Assembly: GCA_018302815.1 (NCBI GenBank)
Contig: JAGVZE010000007.1
Coordinates: forward strand, 62,001-126,000
Direction of reading: 5' to 3'
DNA from: Candidatus Woesearchaeota archaeon
GTDB lineage: Archaea; Nanobdellota; Nanobdellia; Woesearchaeales; ARS49
Length of the DNA: 64,000 bases
Both the position numbers and the translations under genes were made by a program. The notes beneath the pieces are model-generated. The model made no database searches and had not been told where the DNA came from. It saw only the letters and a program-made list of their open reading frames with translations. Shown here piece after piece: positions 55,756-64,000 of the stretch. How positions within the stretch are numbered: position 1 is the stretch's first letter; the number at the start of each line of letters is the position of its first letter.

Positions 55756-56187
55756 TTGGAACCATGGAATGAACATTCGGAAAAAGTTAGCAAACAACGA
55801 TCTGACACTGAAAAAGCCAAAGCGCTCCTTAAAATGATCGCTCTTCGAGAACAACGCATTCCATTAATGCCATTGCCCGTATTTACGACCCTTGTAGCAG
55901 AAGAGCTCTACGAAATCGTCAAAGAACTCATCACGGGAATCATGAGCGTTGATGGATGGAAAACCACCAGCCATGAACTACTCATAGGATACCTTGCCAA
56001 ATTCTATCCTGAATTTAACACCGCAGAAGTCATGCTCTTGGATCAACTTCGAGAGATGAGAAACGACATCGCATACCGAGGCGTCATGATTAATCCAGAA
56101 TACCTTGACCGAAACAAACAAGCTATTCACGAAGCAATCCACAAACTCAAAGACACTCTCAACAAAAGGATCACCAAACAACGCTAA
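55756..56187 (+). CDS. HEPN-domain protein (toxin-like; RNDIAY in place of RNxxxH)
   Basis: QLREMRNDIAYRGVMI, adjacent to MNT gene. Confidence 0.7.
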   Translation: MEPWNEHSEKVSKQRSDTEKAKALLKMIALREQRIPLMPLPVFTTLVAEELYEIVKELITGIMSVDGWKTTSHELLIGYLAKFYPEFNTAEVMLLDQLREMRNDIAYRGVMINPEYLDRNKQAIHEAIHKLKDTLNKRITKQR

Positions 56188-56369
56188 AGCTCACAAATAC
56201 AGAAAACTTCAAGCAAGCATTTAACCACCAACACATTCCAGCTTACCATGCAAAGCTCAATACCACAGAAATTGGTGTTGAGCCAACCGGTTTTCAACAC
56301 AACTGTGCGCAATCTTTTACTTTCTTCACCACTTTCTTCGGATTCAAGTGATTTTTGCACTGTTTAGTG

Positions 56370-56573
56370 TCAGACGTTAAAATATAACCTGCTCTTGCGA
56401 TACGCATCTTTTACCTGCTCATAATTGCCATTAATTTCGACACCTCTGAACGCCAACTGCGCCATCAGTTTTCCATCAAGCACGTACAAATCCTGCACTG
56501 CAATCCTTTTGCCATCAACTTCTTTCACAATCTCGGACAAACATGCAAACATCTTAACATTCTTGTACATCAT
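56370..56573 (-). CDS. hypothetical small protein
   Basis: ORF with upstream aggtga. Confidence 0.5.
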   Translation of the reverse strand: MMYKNVKMFACLSEIVKEVDGKRIAVQDLYVLDGKLMAQLAFRGVEINGNYEQVKDAYRKSRLYFNV

Positions 56574-56737
56574 TTCACCTCGCCCAATCGGGCAGAGAAA
56601 ACGCTCGCGCGACCCTTAAAGGACTCTTCGCAGAAAACAACAGAACTCTTACCAACCAGTTCAGAAACATTCCTAAAATGAAACATTATTCTGAAAACCC
56701 CAAAACCTTTTTAAACCAACTCCAATAGGTCAAACCA

Positions 56738-58219
56738 ATGGCAACATACGAAGAAGTAGTCAATCTAGCAGTACGAAGGTCACTATTCTACCCTGCAAGC
56801 GAAATATACGCAAACGCGCCAGCAGGAATGTACGATTATGGACCATACGGCTCTGCCATCAGACGCAAGATTGTAGAGACTTGGCGAAAACACCTAGTCC
56901 AAAAAGAAGACTTCCTTGAAATAGACGGCGCGCTAATCATGCCAGAAGACGTGTTCAAAGCAAGCGGACACTTGACTAATTTCAACGATCCAGTAACACA
57001 ATGCAAAAAGTGCAATGTGATACACAGAGCCGACAAATTATTAGAAGAAAAAACAAAAGAACAATACCGCGAAGCGATGCCTGCAGCTGAACTCACTGCT
57101 GCCTTACGCAAACACAAACTAACTTGCCCTAACTGCAAAGGCGAACTTTCAGACGTTCGACAATTCAACATGATGGTAAAAGCCGACGTTGGAGTATCAG
57201 CCAAAGCCTCCTGCTATCTTAGACCTGAAACCTGCCAGAGCATATTCGCAGACTGGGCGCGAATGGTCAAAACAATGAGAGTCAAACTGCCAAAAGGAGT
57301 CTCACAGTACGGAAAAGTATTCAGAAACGAAATATCGCCGCGTCAAACACTCCTTCGACAGGTCGAATTCAGCCAAATAGAATCAGAAGTATTCTTCGAC
57401 CCCAGCAAAATAGATGAAATAGCCAGATGGGCTGAAGTCAAAAACTACAAAATACACGTACAGCTGGCGAATAAAACAACAGTTGAACCAATGACTGCTG
57501 AAAAACTAGCAAGCGCAAAAATAGTCTCAGGCAAACTAATCGCATATTACCTAGCACGCACGCAACAATTGTTCGAGCGCTTCGGAATCCCCGTCTCAAA
57601 AATGCGATTCAGACAACTCGATGACACTGAAAGAGCATTCTACGCAAAAGAAGGATGGGACTTTGAAATACAAACATCACTTGGCTGGGTAGAACTCGCA
57701 GCAAACAACTATAGAACAGACTACGATTTGAAAGGACACCAAGAAGGAAGCAAGAAAGACCTATCTTTTGTAATGGAAGACGGCAGACGATTCATCCCGC
57801 ACATATGGGAAATATCAATAGGACTAGATAGAACATTTTATGCCGCACTCGAACTTGCGTATCACGATGATAAGGATAAAGAACGAACCTGGCTCTCGCT
57901 TGCGCCAGCGCTTGCGCCATTGCACGCAGGAGTATTCCCGCTTCTCTCAAACAAGCCAGAGCTTGTTAAAAAAGCAGAAGAAGTGTATGAATCACTACGG
58001 GAATCATTTGAAGTAACATACGATCAGAGCGGAAGCATCGGAAAACGATACGCGCGACTTGATGAAATAGGAGTTCCGTTCTGCATCACAATAGACTTCG
58101 ACTCGCTAACAAACAACGATGTGACATTACGTGAACGCGATACCGGAGCTCAGAAACGCGTAAAAATAAGCGAGCTTAACAATGTACTCGCACAATCACT
58201 GTACGGGAAAAAAGCCTGA
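56738..58219 (+). CDS. glyS: glycyl-tRNA synthetase
   Basis: FYPASEIYANAPAGMYDYGPYGSAIRRKI; GQVFRNEISPR-like GKVFRNEISPRQTLLRQVEFSQIE. Confidence 0.95.
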   Translation: MATYEEVVNLAVRRSLFYPASEIYANAPAGMYDYGPYGSAIRRKIVETWRKHLVQKEDFLEIDGALIMPEDVFKASGHLTNFNDPVTQCKKCNVIHRADKLLEEKTKEQYREAMPAAELTAALRKHKLTCPNCKGELSDVRQFNMMVKADVGVSAKASCYLRPETCQSIFADWARMVKTMRVKLPKGVSQYGKVFRNEISPRQTLLRQVEFSQIESEVFFDPSKIDEIARWAEVKNYKIHVQLANKTTVEPMTAEKLASAKIVSGKLIAYYLARTQQLFERFGIPVSKMRFRQLDDTERAFYAKEGWDFEIQTSLGWVELAANNYRTDYDLKGHQEGSKKDLSFVMEDGRRFIPHIWEISIGLDRTFYAALELAYHDDKDKERTWLSLAPALAPLHAGVFPLLSNKPELVKKAEEVYESLRESFEVTYDQSGSIGKRYARLDEIGVPFCITIDFDSLTNNDVTLRERDTGAQKRVKISELNNVLAQSLYGKKA

Positions 58220-58228
58220 GGTGGAAAA

Positions 58229-58516
58229 ATGGAAATAAAAGATTTGCAAGCAGGACAAGGAAAAATAGATATCATCGTAGAAATAGCAGAATTGCAAGAG
58301 CCGCGCACTTTCGATAAGTTCGGCAAATCAGGAAAAGTCGCGAACGCCAAAGCCAAAGACGCCAGCGGTGAAATAACGCTAAGCCTTTGGAACGAGCAGT
58401 GCGACCTTGTAAAACAAGGCGATAAAGTCCACATCATCAACGGCTGGGTCTCAGAATTCAAAGGAGAAAAACAACTCAGCACCGGAAAGTTCGGACAGCT
58501 CGAAGTGGTCAAATAA
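58229..58516 (+). CDS. OB-fold single-stranded nucleic-acid-binding protein
   Basis: RPA/SOSS-B-like: AKAKDASGEITLSLWNEQCDLVKQGDKVHIINGWVSEFKGEKQLSTGKFGQLEVV. Confidence 0.85.
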   Translation: MEIKDLQAGQGKIDIIVEIAELQEPRTFDKFGKSGKVANAKAKDASGEITLSLWNEQCDLVKQGDKVHIINGWVSEFKGEKQLSTGKFGQLEVVK

Positions 58517-58717
58517 AGAAATTGCCTGAAACCAAGAAACTGCCTTTGCAGTTTCTGGGCCCAGAAAACGCAAAGCGTTTTCTTGGACTCGCTATCCCTC
58601 GGAGTAGAGCTCCGGGGTATTACGCGAGTTTTCTCCTGCGGGATCGGCAATTTCTGTCTTTCATTTTGGGAACGTCCAACCGCAGCAAGCTGCGGGGTAT
58701 TGGACTCAAAATGAAAT
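58515..58717 (+). repeat. multi-hairpin element, copy 2
   Basis: Contains AGAAACTGC/GCAGTTTCT, AGAAAACGC/GCGTTTTCT, CTCGC..GCGAG and CCGCAGC/GCTGCGG hairpins. Confidence 0.9.
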
Positions 58718-59293
58718 AAGGACGTTTAACTCTTTTAGTTCTTTTTCAACCTGTTCTTTCTCTTTGCAGAGTATCGTGTACATTCCAAGCTCTCTTGCGG
58801 TCTTCAGATTGACGTCCATATCATCGATGAATAAGCAACGCTCAGCAGGTCTTTTGACCAAACCAAGAGTGTATTCGAAAATCTCCCTGTCAGGCTTTTT
58901 CATACGAACTTCCTCGCTTATGACAATAGGCTCGAATAATTTGTCCAATCCTAATGCTGCAAGCGCAGGCCTTGCCCAAATAGCCACGTGGTCGCTAATG
59001 ATGGCAAGATCATATCCTGCGGCTTTAACTTTAAATGCAGTCTCGTAAGCCGGACCCTTATTTGGATTTTGAAAAAGCGTTCTTGTTTCCAACATCATCC
59101 GCTCAGCTTGGTCTTCGCAACCAGTGCCTTGAACGACCTTTTGCCAGTATTCGAATTCTGAACACCTGCCGACCTTGAATTCCTTCCAAGCAAGACGCTC
59201 ATTCTCCCTAAACGCAGGATCTTTTTTTATCTTATCACGATGCCCTGCGCCAAGCAAAACTCCACCAATGTCAAAGATTATTGTTTCAATCAT
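58706..59293 (-). CDS. HAD-family hydrolase
   Basis: IIFDIGGVLLG, KKPDREIFEY, CLFIDDMDVNL. Confidence 0.85.
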   Translation of the reverse strand: MIETIIFDIGGVLLGAGHRDKIKKDPAFRENERLAWKEFKVGRCSEFEYWQKVVQGTGCEDQAERMMLETRTLFQNPNKGPAYETAFKVKAAGYDLAIISDHVAIWARPALAALGLDKLFEPIVISEEVRMKKPDREIFEYTLGLVKRPAERCLFIDDMDVNLKTARELGMYTILCKEKEQVEKELKELNVLISF

Positions 59294-59294
59294 T

Positions 59295-59891
59295 TTAAAC
59301 CTCCAAGCCAAGCGCTCGTAACTCTTTGTAAACCGTCTCTTTATCTTTGCAAAGAACCGCTTTCATCCCGACTTCTCTTGCAGAATCGACGTTTCGCTGC
59401 TTATCATCGATGAAGACACAGTTTTCTGCTGGTTTTTTGAGGCGCTCAAGAGCAAGCTCGTAGATCCTCCTGTCAGGCTTTGCAAGGCCCACCTCATCAG
59501 AAATGAGGATTGGGAACCCTTCGAACACTTTGTCCACGCCTACCGCTTTAAGAGAACCGTACGCCCAAGGCGCCACGTGATTGCTGATTATACCGCGGTG
59601 CATTCCACGCTCTTGAACTTTACACGCGAGCTCGTAAGCAGGACCTTTAGCCGCGCTCTGAATATATTTTCGCAAATCATTCTTTGCAGTTTCCACCAAC
59701 GACTCATCTTTGAGCAGAGCCCTGAAAAATTCATCTTCAGTTATCTCGCCTACCTTCACCTGAAGCCAATATCTGCGCTCGTTCTCTCCATACTGTATGC
59801 CTGCCCCATTAAGCATACTTCCTATCGATGCCCCCGTCACAAGGACACCGCCGATGTCAAAAACCACTGTGTCAATGCTCATATCACTCAC
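59295..59891 (-). CDS. HAD-family hydrolase (paralogue of downstream gene)
   Basis: VVFDIGGVLVTG, AKPDRRIYELAL, CVFIDDKQRNV. Confidence 0.85.
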   Translation of the reverse strand: MSDMSIDTVVFDIGGVLVTGASIGSMLNGAGIQYGENERRYWLQVKVGEITEDEFFRALLKDESLVETAKNDLRKYIQSAAKGPAYELACKVQERGMHRGIISNHVAPWAYGSLKAVGVDKVFEGFPILISDEVGLAKPDRRIYELALERLKKPAENCVFIDDKQRNVDSAREVGMKAVLCKDKETVYKELRALGLEV

Positions 59892-59984
59892 CTCAAGAAG
59901 CGCTAAATTGAAGATAGGTATATTCTTTTTCCCAATAGAATATATTCAGGAATATTTTTATACTCAGAACGTGTTCTTTGTCGT

Positions 59985-60884
59985 ATGGCTCGAAGAAAAA
60001 TAATCAAACAGGGAAAAGGAACGCTCACGATGAGTTTGCCATCGTCTTGGGTCAAGCAGGCAAAACTTGCCGCAGGCGATGAGATAGAAGTCGAACAGAA
60101 CGGCTACACTCTTCTTGTATCGCCTCCACTTCGAATGAGCAAACAAGAGCCGCTGCGCTTCGACCTTGACTGCTACAGCAGAGGAATGACTTTTGGCATA
60201 CTAAATAACCTTTATACTCGAGGAGAACAAGAGATTATATTCACATACCACACTACTGAACAACTACAAGCGCTTCTAACCGGAACACGCGACCTCATAG
60301 GATTCCACGTCATCGAACAGACCAAGAACACCTGCACGGTCAAGGAACTCGCGCAGGGAACATCCGAAGATTTCGACGCGCTCCTTCGCAGGATATTATT
60401 GCTTTTACTCAGCGTCGCAGAAGAAGGCGCGCAAGCTTACAAAGAAAAAAACGAAGAGCAACTCAAGATTCTTCGCACGCGAGACATCACAATCAACACA
60501 CTTTGCGCGTACTGCATGCGCCAGCTCAACAAAAGAGCAGGAACAAGCATACAACACGCGCTACACTTACACACACTACTAACTCTATTAGAAGAACTGG
60601 GCGATGCGTATTCACGCTTCTATTATGATGTGATAAGACTGGGGGCAAAAACAACCGAACTATGCGAGAAAACCGCGCGCTTCCTTCGAGACTACTACGA
60701 ACTCTTCTACTCATTTTCACCTAAAAAAGCGAACGACCTTCGAACCAAAAGAGACGCGCTTAGAAGCAAAACAGAATCACTTAACGTCACGAGCAAACAA
60801 GACATAGTCGCCTTGCAGCACCTTAGAAGAATACTTGATCTAACAATGGATATAGCAAAGTTCAATCTAGCGATGCAGATTTAA
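59985..60884 (+). CDS. AbrB-like DNA-binding + PhoU domain protein
   Basis: IIKQGKGTLTMSLPSSWVKQAKLAAGDEIEVEQ; PhoU-like helices. Confidence 0.8.
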   Translation: MARRKIIKQGKGTLTMSLPSSWVKQAKLAAGDEIEVEQNGYTLLVSPPLRMSKQEPLRFDLDCYSRGMTFGILNNLYTRGEQEIIFTYHTTEQLQALLTGTRDLIGFHVIEQTKNTCTVKELAQGTSEDFDALLRRILLLLLSVAEEGAQAYKEKNEEQLKILRTRDITINTLCAYCMRQLNKRAGTSIQHALHLHTLLTLLEELGDAYSRFYYDVIRLGAKTTELCEKTARFLRDYYELFYSFSPKKANDLRTKRDALRSKTESLNVTSKQDIVALQHLRRILDLTMDIAKFNLAMQI

Positions 60885-61636
60885 TTCATTGAAAGGAATA
60901 AAACTCCATCGTATATGAACTTCAAAGCGACCAAGCCGATCGCAGCAAGAACCACCCGCCTAAACGAATCCTGCGGCAGTTTATCAACAAGCAATTTTCC
61001 AACATACGAACCTATTATTGCTATGATAAAAAGCAAAGGCAAAGACCAATAAAGCCCTGAATTGAGAAAACCGCTTCCAACATAAATCGGAATCCGTGTC
61101 AAATCCACTGCAAACGCTATTCCCGCAGCAGTCGCGATATACACATCTTTTTTCAATTTAAAAGAGGTTAGAAACGCTCCTCTTAACGCGCCACCTGTAC
61201 CTATAAGCCCTGCCAGAAAACCAGACAGACCGCCCCCTAAAAGAGAATTTTCCACTGACTGCTTAATTGAGAGACTTGGCATTAACAGCGAGATAAAAGA
61301 AAATGACAGCAAAAAGAGACCTAAAATCAATTTCAAAACTTCCTGCGGCGTGTAATTCACCAACAATGCGCCAATAACAGCCAGCGCAACGCTCGGCAAG
61401 CCAAAAACCAACAGCAGTCTCTTATCCAACCAGTGACTGAAAAAAATTATTCTGCCAATATTTCCAAACAGGTGAAAAACAGCGACAAGAACCAACGCAG
61501 ACTTAAAATCAAAGAAAAACAACGCCAGAGGCATCAAAAGAGTAGAAGAACCAAAACCCACAACAGTCCCTATAACTTCCGCCAAGAATGCCAGGATGAA
61601 GAAAAGCACGTCCATAACAAGACGCAACGCAACCAT
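60881..61636 (-). CDS. TauE/SafE-family permease
   Basis: Multi-TM, EVIGTVVGFGSSTLLMPLAL, GLSGFLAGLIGTGGALRG. Confidence 0.85.
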   Translation of the reverse strand: MVALRLVMDVLFFILAFLAEVIGTVVGFGSSTLLMPLALFFFDFKSALVLVAVFHLFGNIGRIIFFSHWLDKRLLLVFGLPSVALAVIGALLVNYTPQEVLKLILGLFLLSFSFISLLMPSLSIKQSVENSLLGGGLSGFLAGLIGTGGALRGAFLTSFKLKKDVYIATAAGIAFAVDLTRIPIYVGSGFLNSGLYWSLPLLFIIAIIGSYVGKLLVDKLPQDSFRRVVLAAIGLVALKFIYDGVLFLSMN

Positions 61637-61664
61637 GTTTAAAAAAGTTTGCCAGAATAGAATA

Positions 61665-62307
61665 TCAAGAAATCTTTCGAGCATCAAGAATGGAATTGGC
61701 TTTTTTCTTTTTTGAGGGATTCGAGAATCCAATCTCGCTCATCCATTTCTCGACATTTTTGTATCCGTTCAATGGAACTTTGTAGCAGGGCAATGTGCTC
61801 AGTTTTCCCGGAGGGTCGCACCAAACATTCGCAACGTGAAATCCATTGTTCTCAAGAATCAATTTCAACTGTCTTGCCAGTTTAATGCTACACGTAGTAA
61901 TTTCAATCGAGGGATATTGCGGACTCCCTCTTTTGTTTGCCGTAAATATCGAACCATCAGTATCAACAATCCCTCGAACAGTATGACGCGCAAAATTCCA
62001 GTCATCAAAAATAATCAGGGGAATGACAACTTTCCCGCACTTTCCTTCACCCACAGGAAGACCATACTTTTGAGACAATTCCAAAAATATCGGTTTTGAA
62101 TTCACCACTATCCGAATCCCTCGACCTCCAACGAATATCCTTGACTATTTATTCCAAACTTTCCTGATTAACAGTTGTATATGTTCAAAATACTCCTTGT
62201 CTTTCTTTGGATCGCCAACAAAACCTATCCGATAGTGATTCTGAGTATTGCTCAGATTACCATCACCGATGATGATTCCAATTAATTCAGCAAGATATTC
62301 GTCCATA
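61665..62307 (-). pseudogene. LAGLIDADG endonuclease gene 3, interrupted by one in-frame TAG (62145-62147)
   Basis: AELIGIIIGDGNLS...RKVWNK*SRIFVGGRGIRIVVNSKP...TVRGIVDTDGSIF, same frame either side of the stop. Confidence 0.85.
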
Positions 62308-62350
62308 CAGTTGAATAAAAATAATCGTCTTAAATACTCCACGTCCATGG

Positions 62351-62360
62351 CTGTCCAGTG
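62351..62360 (-). promoter_or_regulatory. CACTGGACAG box upstream of LAGLIDADG gene 3
   Basis: Exact 10-mer on minus strand, 44 nt before ATG at 62307. Confidence 0.6.
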
Positions 62361-62413
62361 GTTCAAAAACCGAAAGCATTTTAAATCGACTCCTTGAAAG
62401 TGACCTTGTCAAC

Positions 62414-62511
62414 GGGGGTATAGTTCAGCCCGGGAGAACACATGCGCCTAATAAGCGCAGTTTAGACCGCTGAAGCCGGTGACGTCGCCGGTTCAAATCC
62501 GGCTACCCCCA
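62414..62511 (+). tRNA. tRNA-like gene, Ile-type anticodon loop (AAT) with ~27-nt variable region or non-canonical intron
   Basis: gggggta/taccccc acceptor; gttc/gaac D stem; tgcgc-ctaataa-gcgca; gccgg-ttcaaat-ccggc. Confidence 0.65.
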
Positions 62512-62628
62512 TTCATTTTCATAAATACTACGGTTTAGCTGGTTACGGATTTGAAAATCCAGAAGTCTGAGGACTTCTGTCCATCCTCGCACGCTGATGC
62601 GAGCTTCGGATGTCCGGCTACCCCCATT
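62498..62628. repeat. direct repeat of tRNA 3' end TCCGGCTACCCCCATT (62498-62513, 62613-62628) flanking hairpin-rich DNA
   Basis: 16-nt exact repeat, 115-bp spacing. Confidence 0.8.
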
Positions 62629-62650
62629 TTATTTTTATGAGGTAATCATT

Positions 62651-63187
62651 ATGAACTGGGTTTATGTTAAATTTCGTGAATTGGGTTACAGTAGGTTGGC
62701 AGCATTTGGAAGGACGATCGAGTCCTATTTCACCGCAAATGTGGCAGCTTTATTTGACTTTTATCATGAAGTTCCTGAATTTGAAATAGAAAAAGACTTA
62801 CAAACACTTGAGAAAATTTTCGATCCCGAATATACTCCGACCTTTTCGTCCAATCTAAAAAGGCCCACTCGCTTGTATGAACAAAAGCTGATGATAGCGC
62901 ATCCATTAGAATCGTTATTGGGCTCAATCCATCTTGCTTATTGCCGTAACCGTGAAGATTTCGCGCCAAAACAAATAGAACGCTATCAGGCTGCACTTCA
63001 ACAGGCTGAACATGTGGACTTAAAACCCTGCGAGTGGTTTGACAAGGCAGAATTCCTAGACTTTATGAAAAAAATGGAACTTCTCGACTCGAAAGACGAC
63101 GGCGCATTCACAAAATGTCTTGAAGAAAGATACGAACAACGAAGAGCGCGATGGCAACTCCATTTGGAAAAAGAAAGGCTGGTTTGA
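62651..63187 (+). CDS. hypothetical protein
   Basis: ORF from ATG 62651. Confidence 0.55.
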   Translation: MNWVYVKFRELGYSRLAAFGRTIESYFTANVAALFDFYHEVPEFEIEKDLQTLEKIFDPEYTPTFSSNLKRPTRLYEQKLMIAHPLESLLGSIHLAYCRNREDFAPKQIERYQAALQQAEHVDLKPCEWFDKAEFLDFMKKMELLDSKDDGAFTKCLEERYEQRRARWQLHLEKERLV

Positions 63188-63206
63188 CAATTTCGGCAGT
63201 ATTCGT

Positions 63207-63740
63207 TTATTTTTTCTCTAAATCTATCATATAAACAAACGCAGGCGGGGCGTTCCGCAAAACATATTCTCGTTCGAACGAACCGAAGCGTTCGAGCAAA
63301 TATTTCTCGCCCAACGAAGAATAGTGGAATTGGATGTAGCGGTGCCTTGTGATTTTGGCTATCTCGTTCAATACTTCACGATGCGCCTCTTCGTCGAATG
63401 CGACCAGCGGAAGGCCTGAAACGACATAATCTGCATGTTTCACCAACGATGAAAGCCTTCTTGCATCCTCGTTCAAAATCAGCATTCTCTTGTCCTCGAA
63501 TCGCCTCAAATCGTAACAAAACTCGGCATTTATCTCAAAAGCGACAAGCTTCGATTCAGCAGACATCCTAGCGAGCAGCTCTCTTGTTATAGCGCCTGTA
63601 CCGGCACCAAGCTCCACAATAGTTTGAGCTTTTGAGAAGTCAATGTATGAACACATCCTTTTCGCAAGCGATTTGCTACTAGGAAGAACCGCTCCTGTCT
63701 TACCCGGAGACTCCAAGAATTGCTGAACAAACTTCCACAT
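63207..63740 (-). CDS. class I SAM-dependent methyltransferase (PmtA/KsgA-like)
   Basis: TIVELGAGTGAITRELL; FVQQFLESPGKTGAVLPSSKSLAKRM. Confidence 0.8.
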   Translation of the reverse strand: MWKFVQQFLESPGKTGAVLPSSKSLAKRMCSYIDFSKAQTIVELGAGTGAITRELLARMSAESKLVAFEINAEFCYDLRRFEDKRMLILNEDARRLSSLVKHADYVVSGLPLVAFDEEAHREVLNEIAKITRHRYIQFHYSSLGEKYLLERFGSFEREYVLRNAPPAFVYMIDLEKK

Positions 63741-63819
63741 ACCATTGTGACGATAATGCCCATTTAAAAAGGATGCGTTTGCAACAGCGCGTTCAATGTG
63801 TCATATCTGCGGAATAAAT

Positions 63820-63999
63820 TCAGTCCAGCTCAAATTTTGCGCCATAATTGTCTCGGGTATATTCGTTCAACCAAGGTTCATCTAAAAAAGAAAACGCGAA
63901 CTTTTCAGCAGAATTCCATTCAAGAATGCCGATGCAGTTCTTGTTCAATTCACGGCGTCGCCTGAAATTTACTTCGTTCAAAATGTATCCTCTTGTTTG
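63820..63999 (-). CDS. hypothetical protein C-terminus (truncated by window edge)
   Basis: Manual translation QTRGYILNEVNFRRRRELNKNCIGILEWNSAEKFAFSFLDEPWLNEYTRDNYGAKFELD*. Confidence 0.6.
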   Translation of the reverse strand, partial: QTRGYILNEVNFRRRRELNKNCIGILEWNSAEKFAFSFLDEPWLNEYTRDNYGAKFELD

Positions 64000-64000
64000 A

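Noticed and set aside
62145-62147. In-frame TAG as pyrrolysine
   Set aside because: No Pyl machinery is visible in the window and the alignment suggests a Lys/Thr codon mutated; kept as pseudogene unless genome data say otherwise
62611-62626. Second tRNA copy at the duplicated 3' end
   Set aside because: Only the last ~16 nt match; no TTCAAAT T loop, anticodon or acceptor 5' strand

Overview
The window looks archaeal and plausibly DPANN/Woesearchaeota-like (lineage is inference). Evidence: archaeal-type AlaS, SerS and GlyS, aIF5B/IF2, Orc1/Cdc6, NreA, short TATA-box leaderless promoters and archaeal initiator tRNA. It is dense housekeeping sequence (DRG GTPase, IF2, alaS, smc, rnhB, pyrH, serS, orc1/cdc6, folB-folK, glyS) interspersed with accessory islands. 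Main observations: (1) three HTH-MNT nucleotidyltransferase genes, two with HEPN partners, each with the same TATA box (TTATATATCA) followed by a gene-specific palindrome just before the start codon; (2) three free-standing LAGLIDADG endonuclease genes, each abutting a tRNA gene and each with CACTGGACAG 43-45 nt before the start codon, one of them interrupted by a single in-frame TAG; (3) an initiator tRNA-Met with a 33-nt insertion in the T arm and an Ile-like tRNA (anticodon loop CTAATAA) with an oversized variable region and a duplicated 3' end; (4) a ~203-bp multi-hairpin element in two inverted copies flanking a 3.4-kb block with HEPN/MNT, glyS and an OB-fold gene; (5) a CbbQ/NorQ-type AAA+ ATPase beside a 1244-aa protein with a NorD/CbbO-like C-terminal VWA domain with altered MIDAS; (6) several short ORFs absent from the supplied track, including a Zn-Cys ORF directly upstream of nreA and a two-ORF microprotein operon. 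All calls come from reading sequence and translations; no database search was run.
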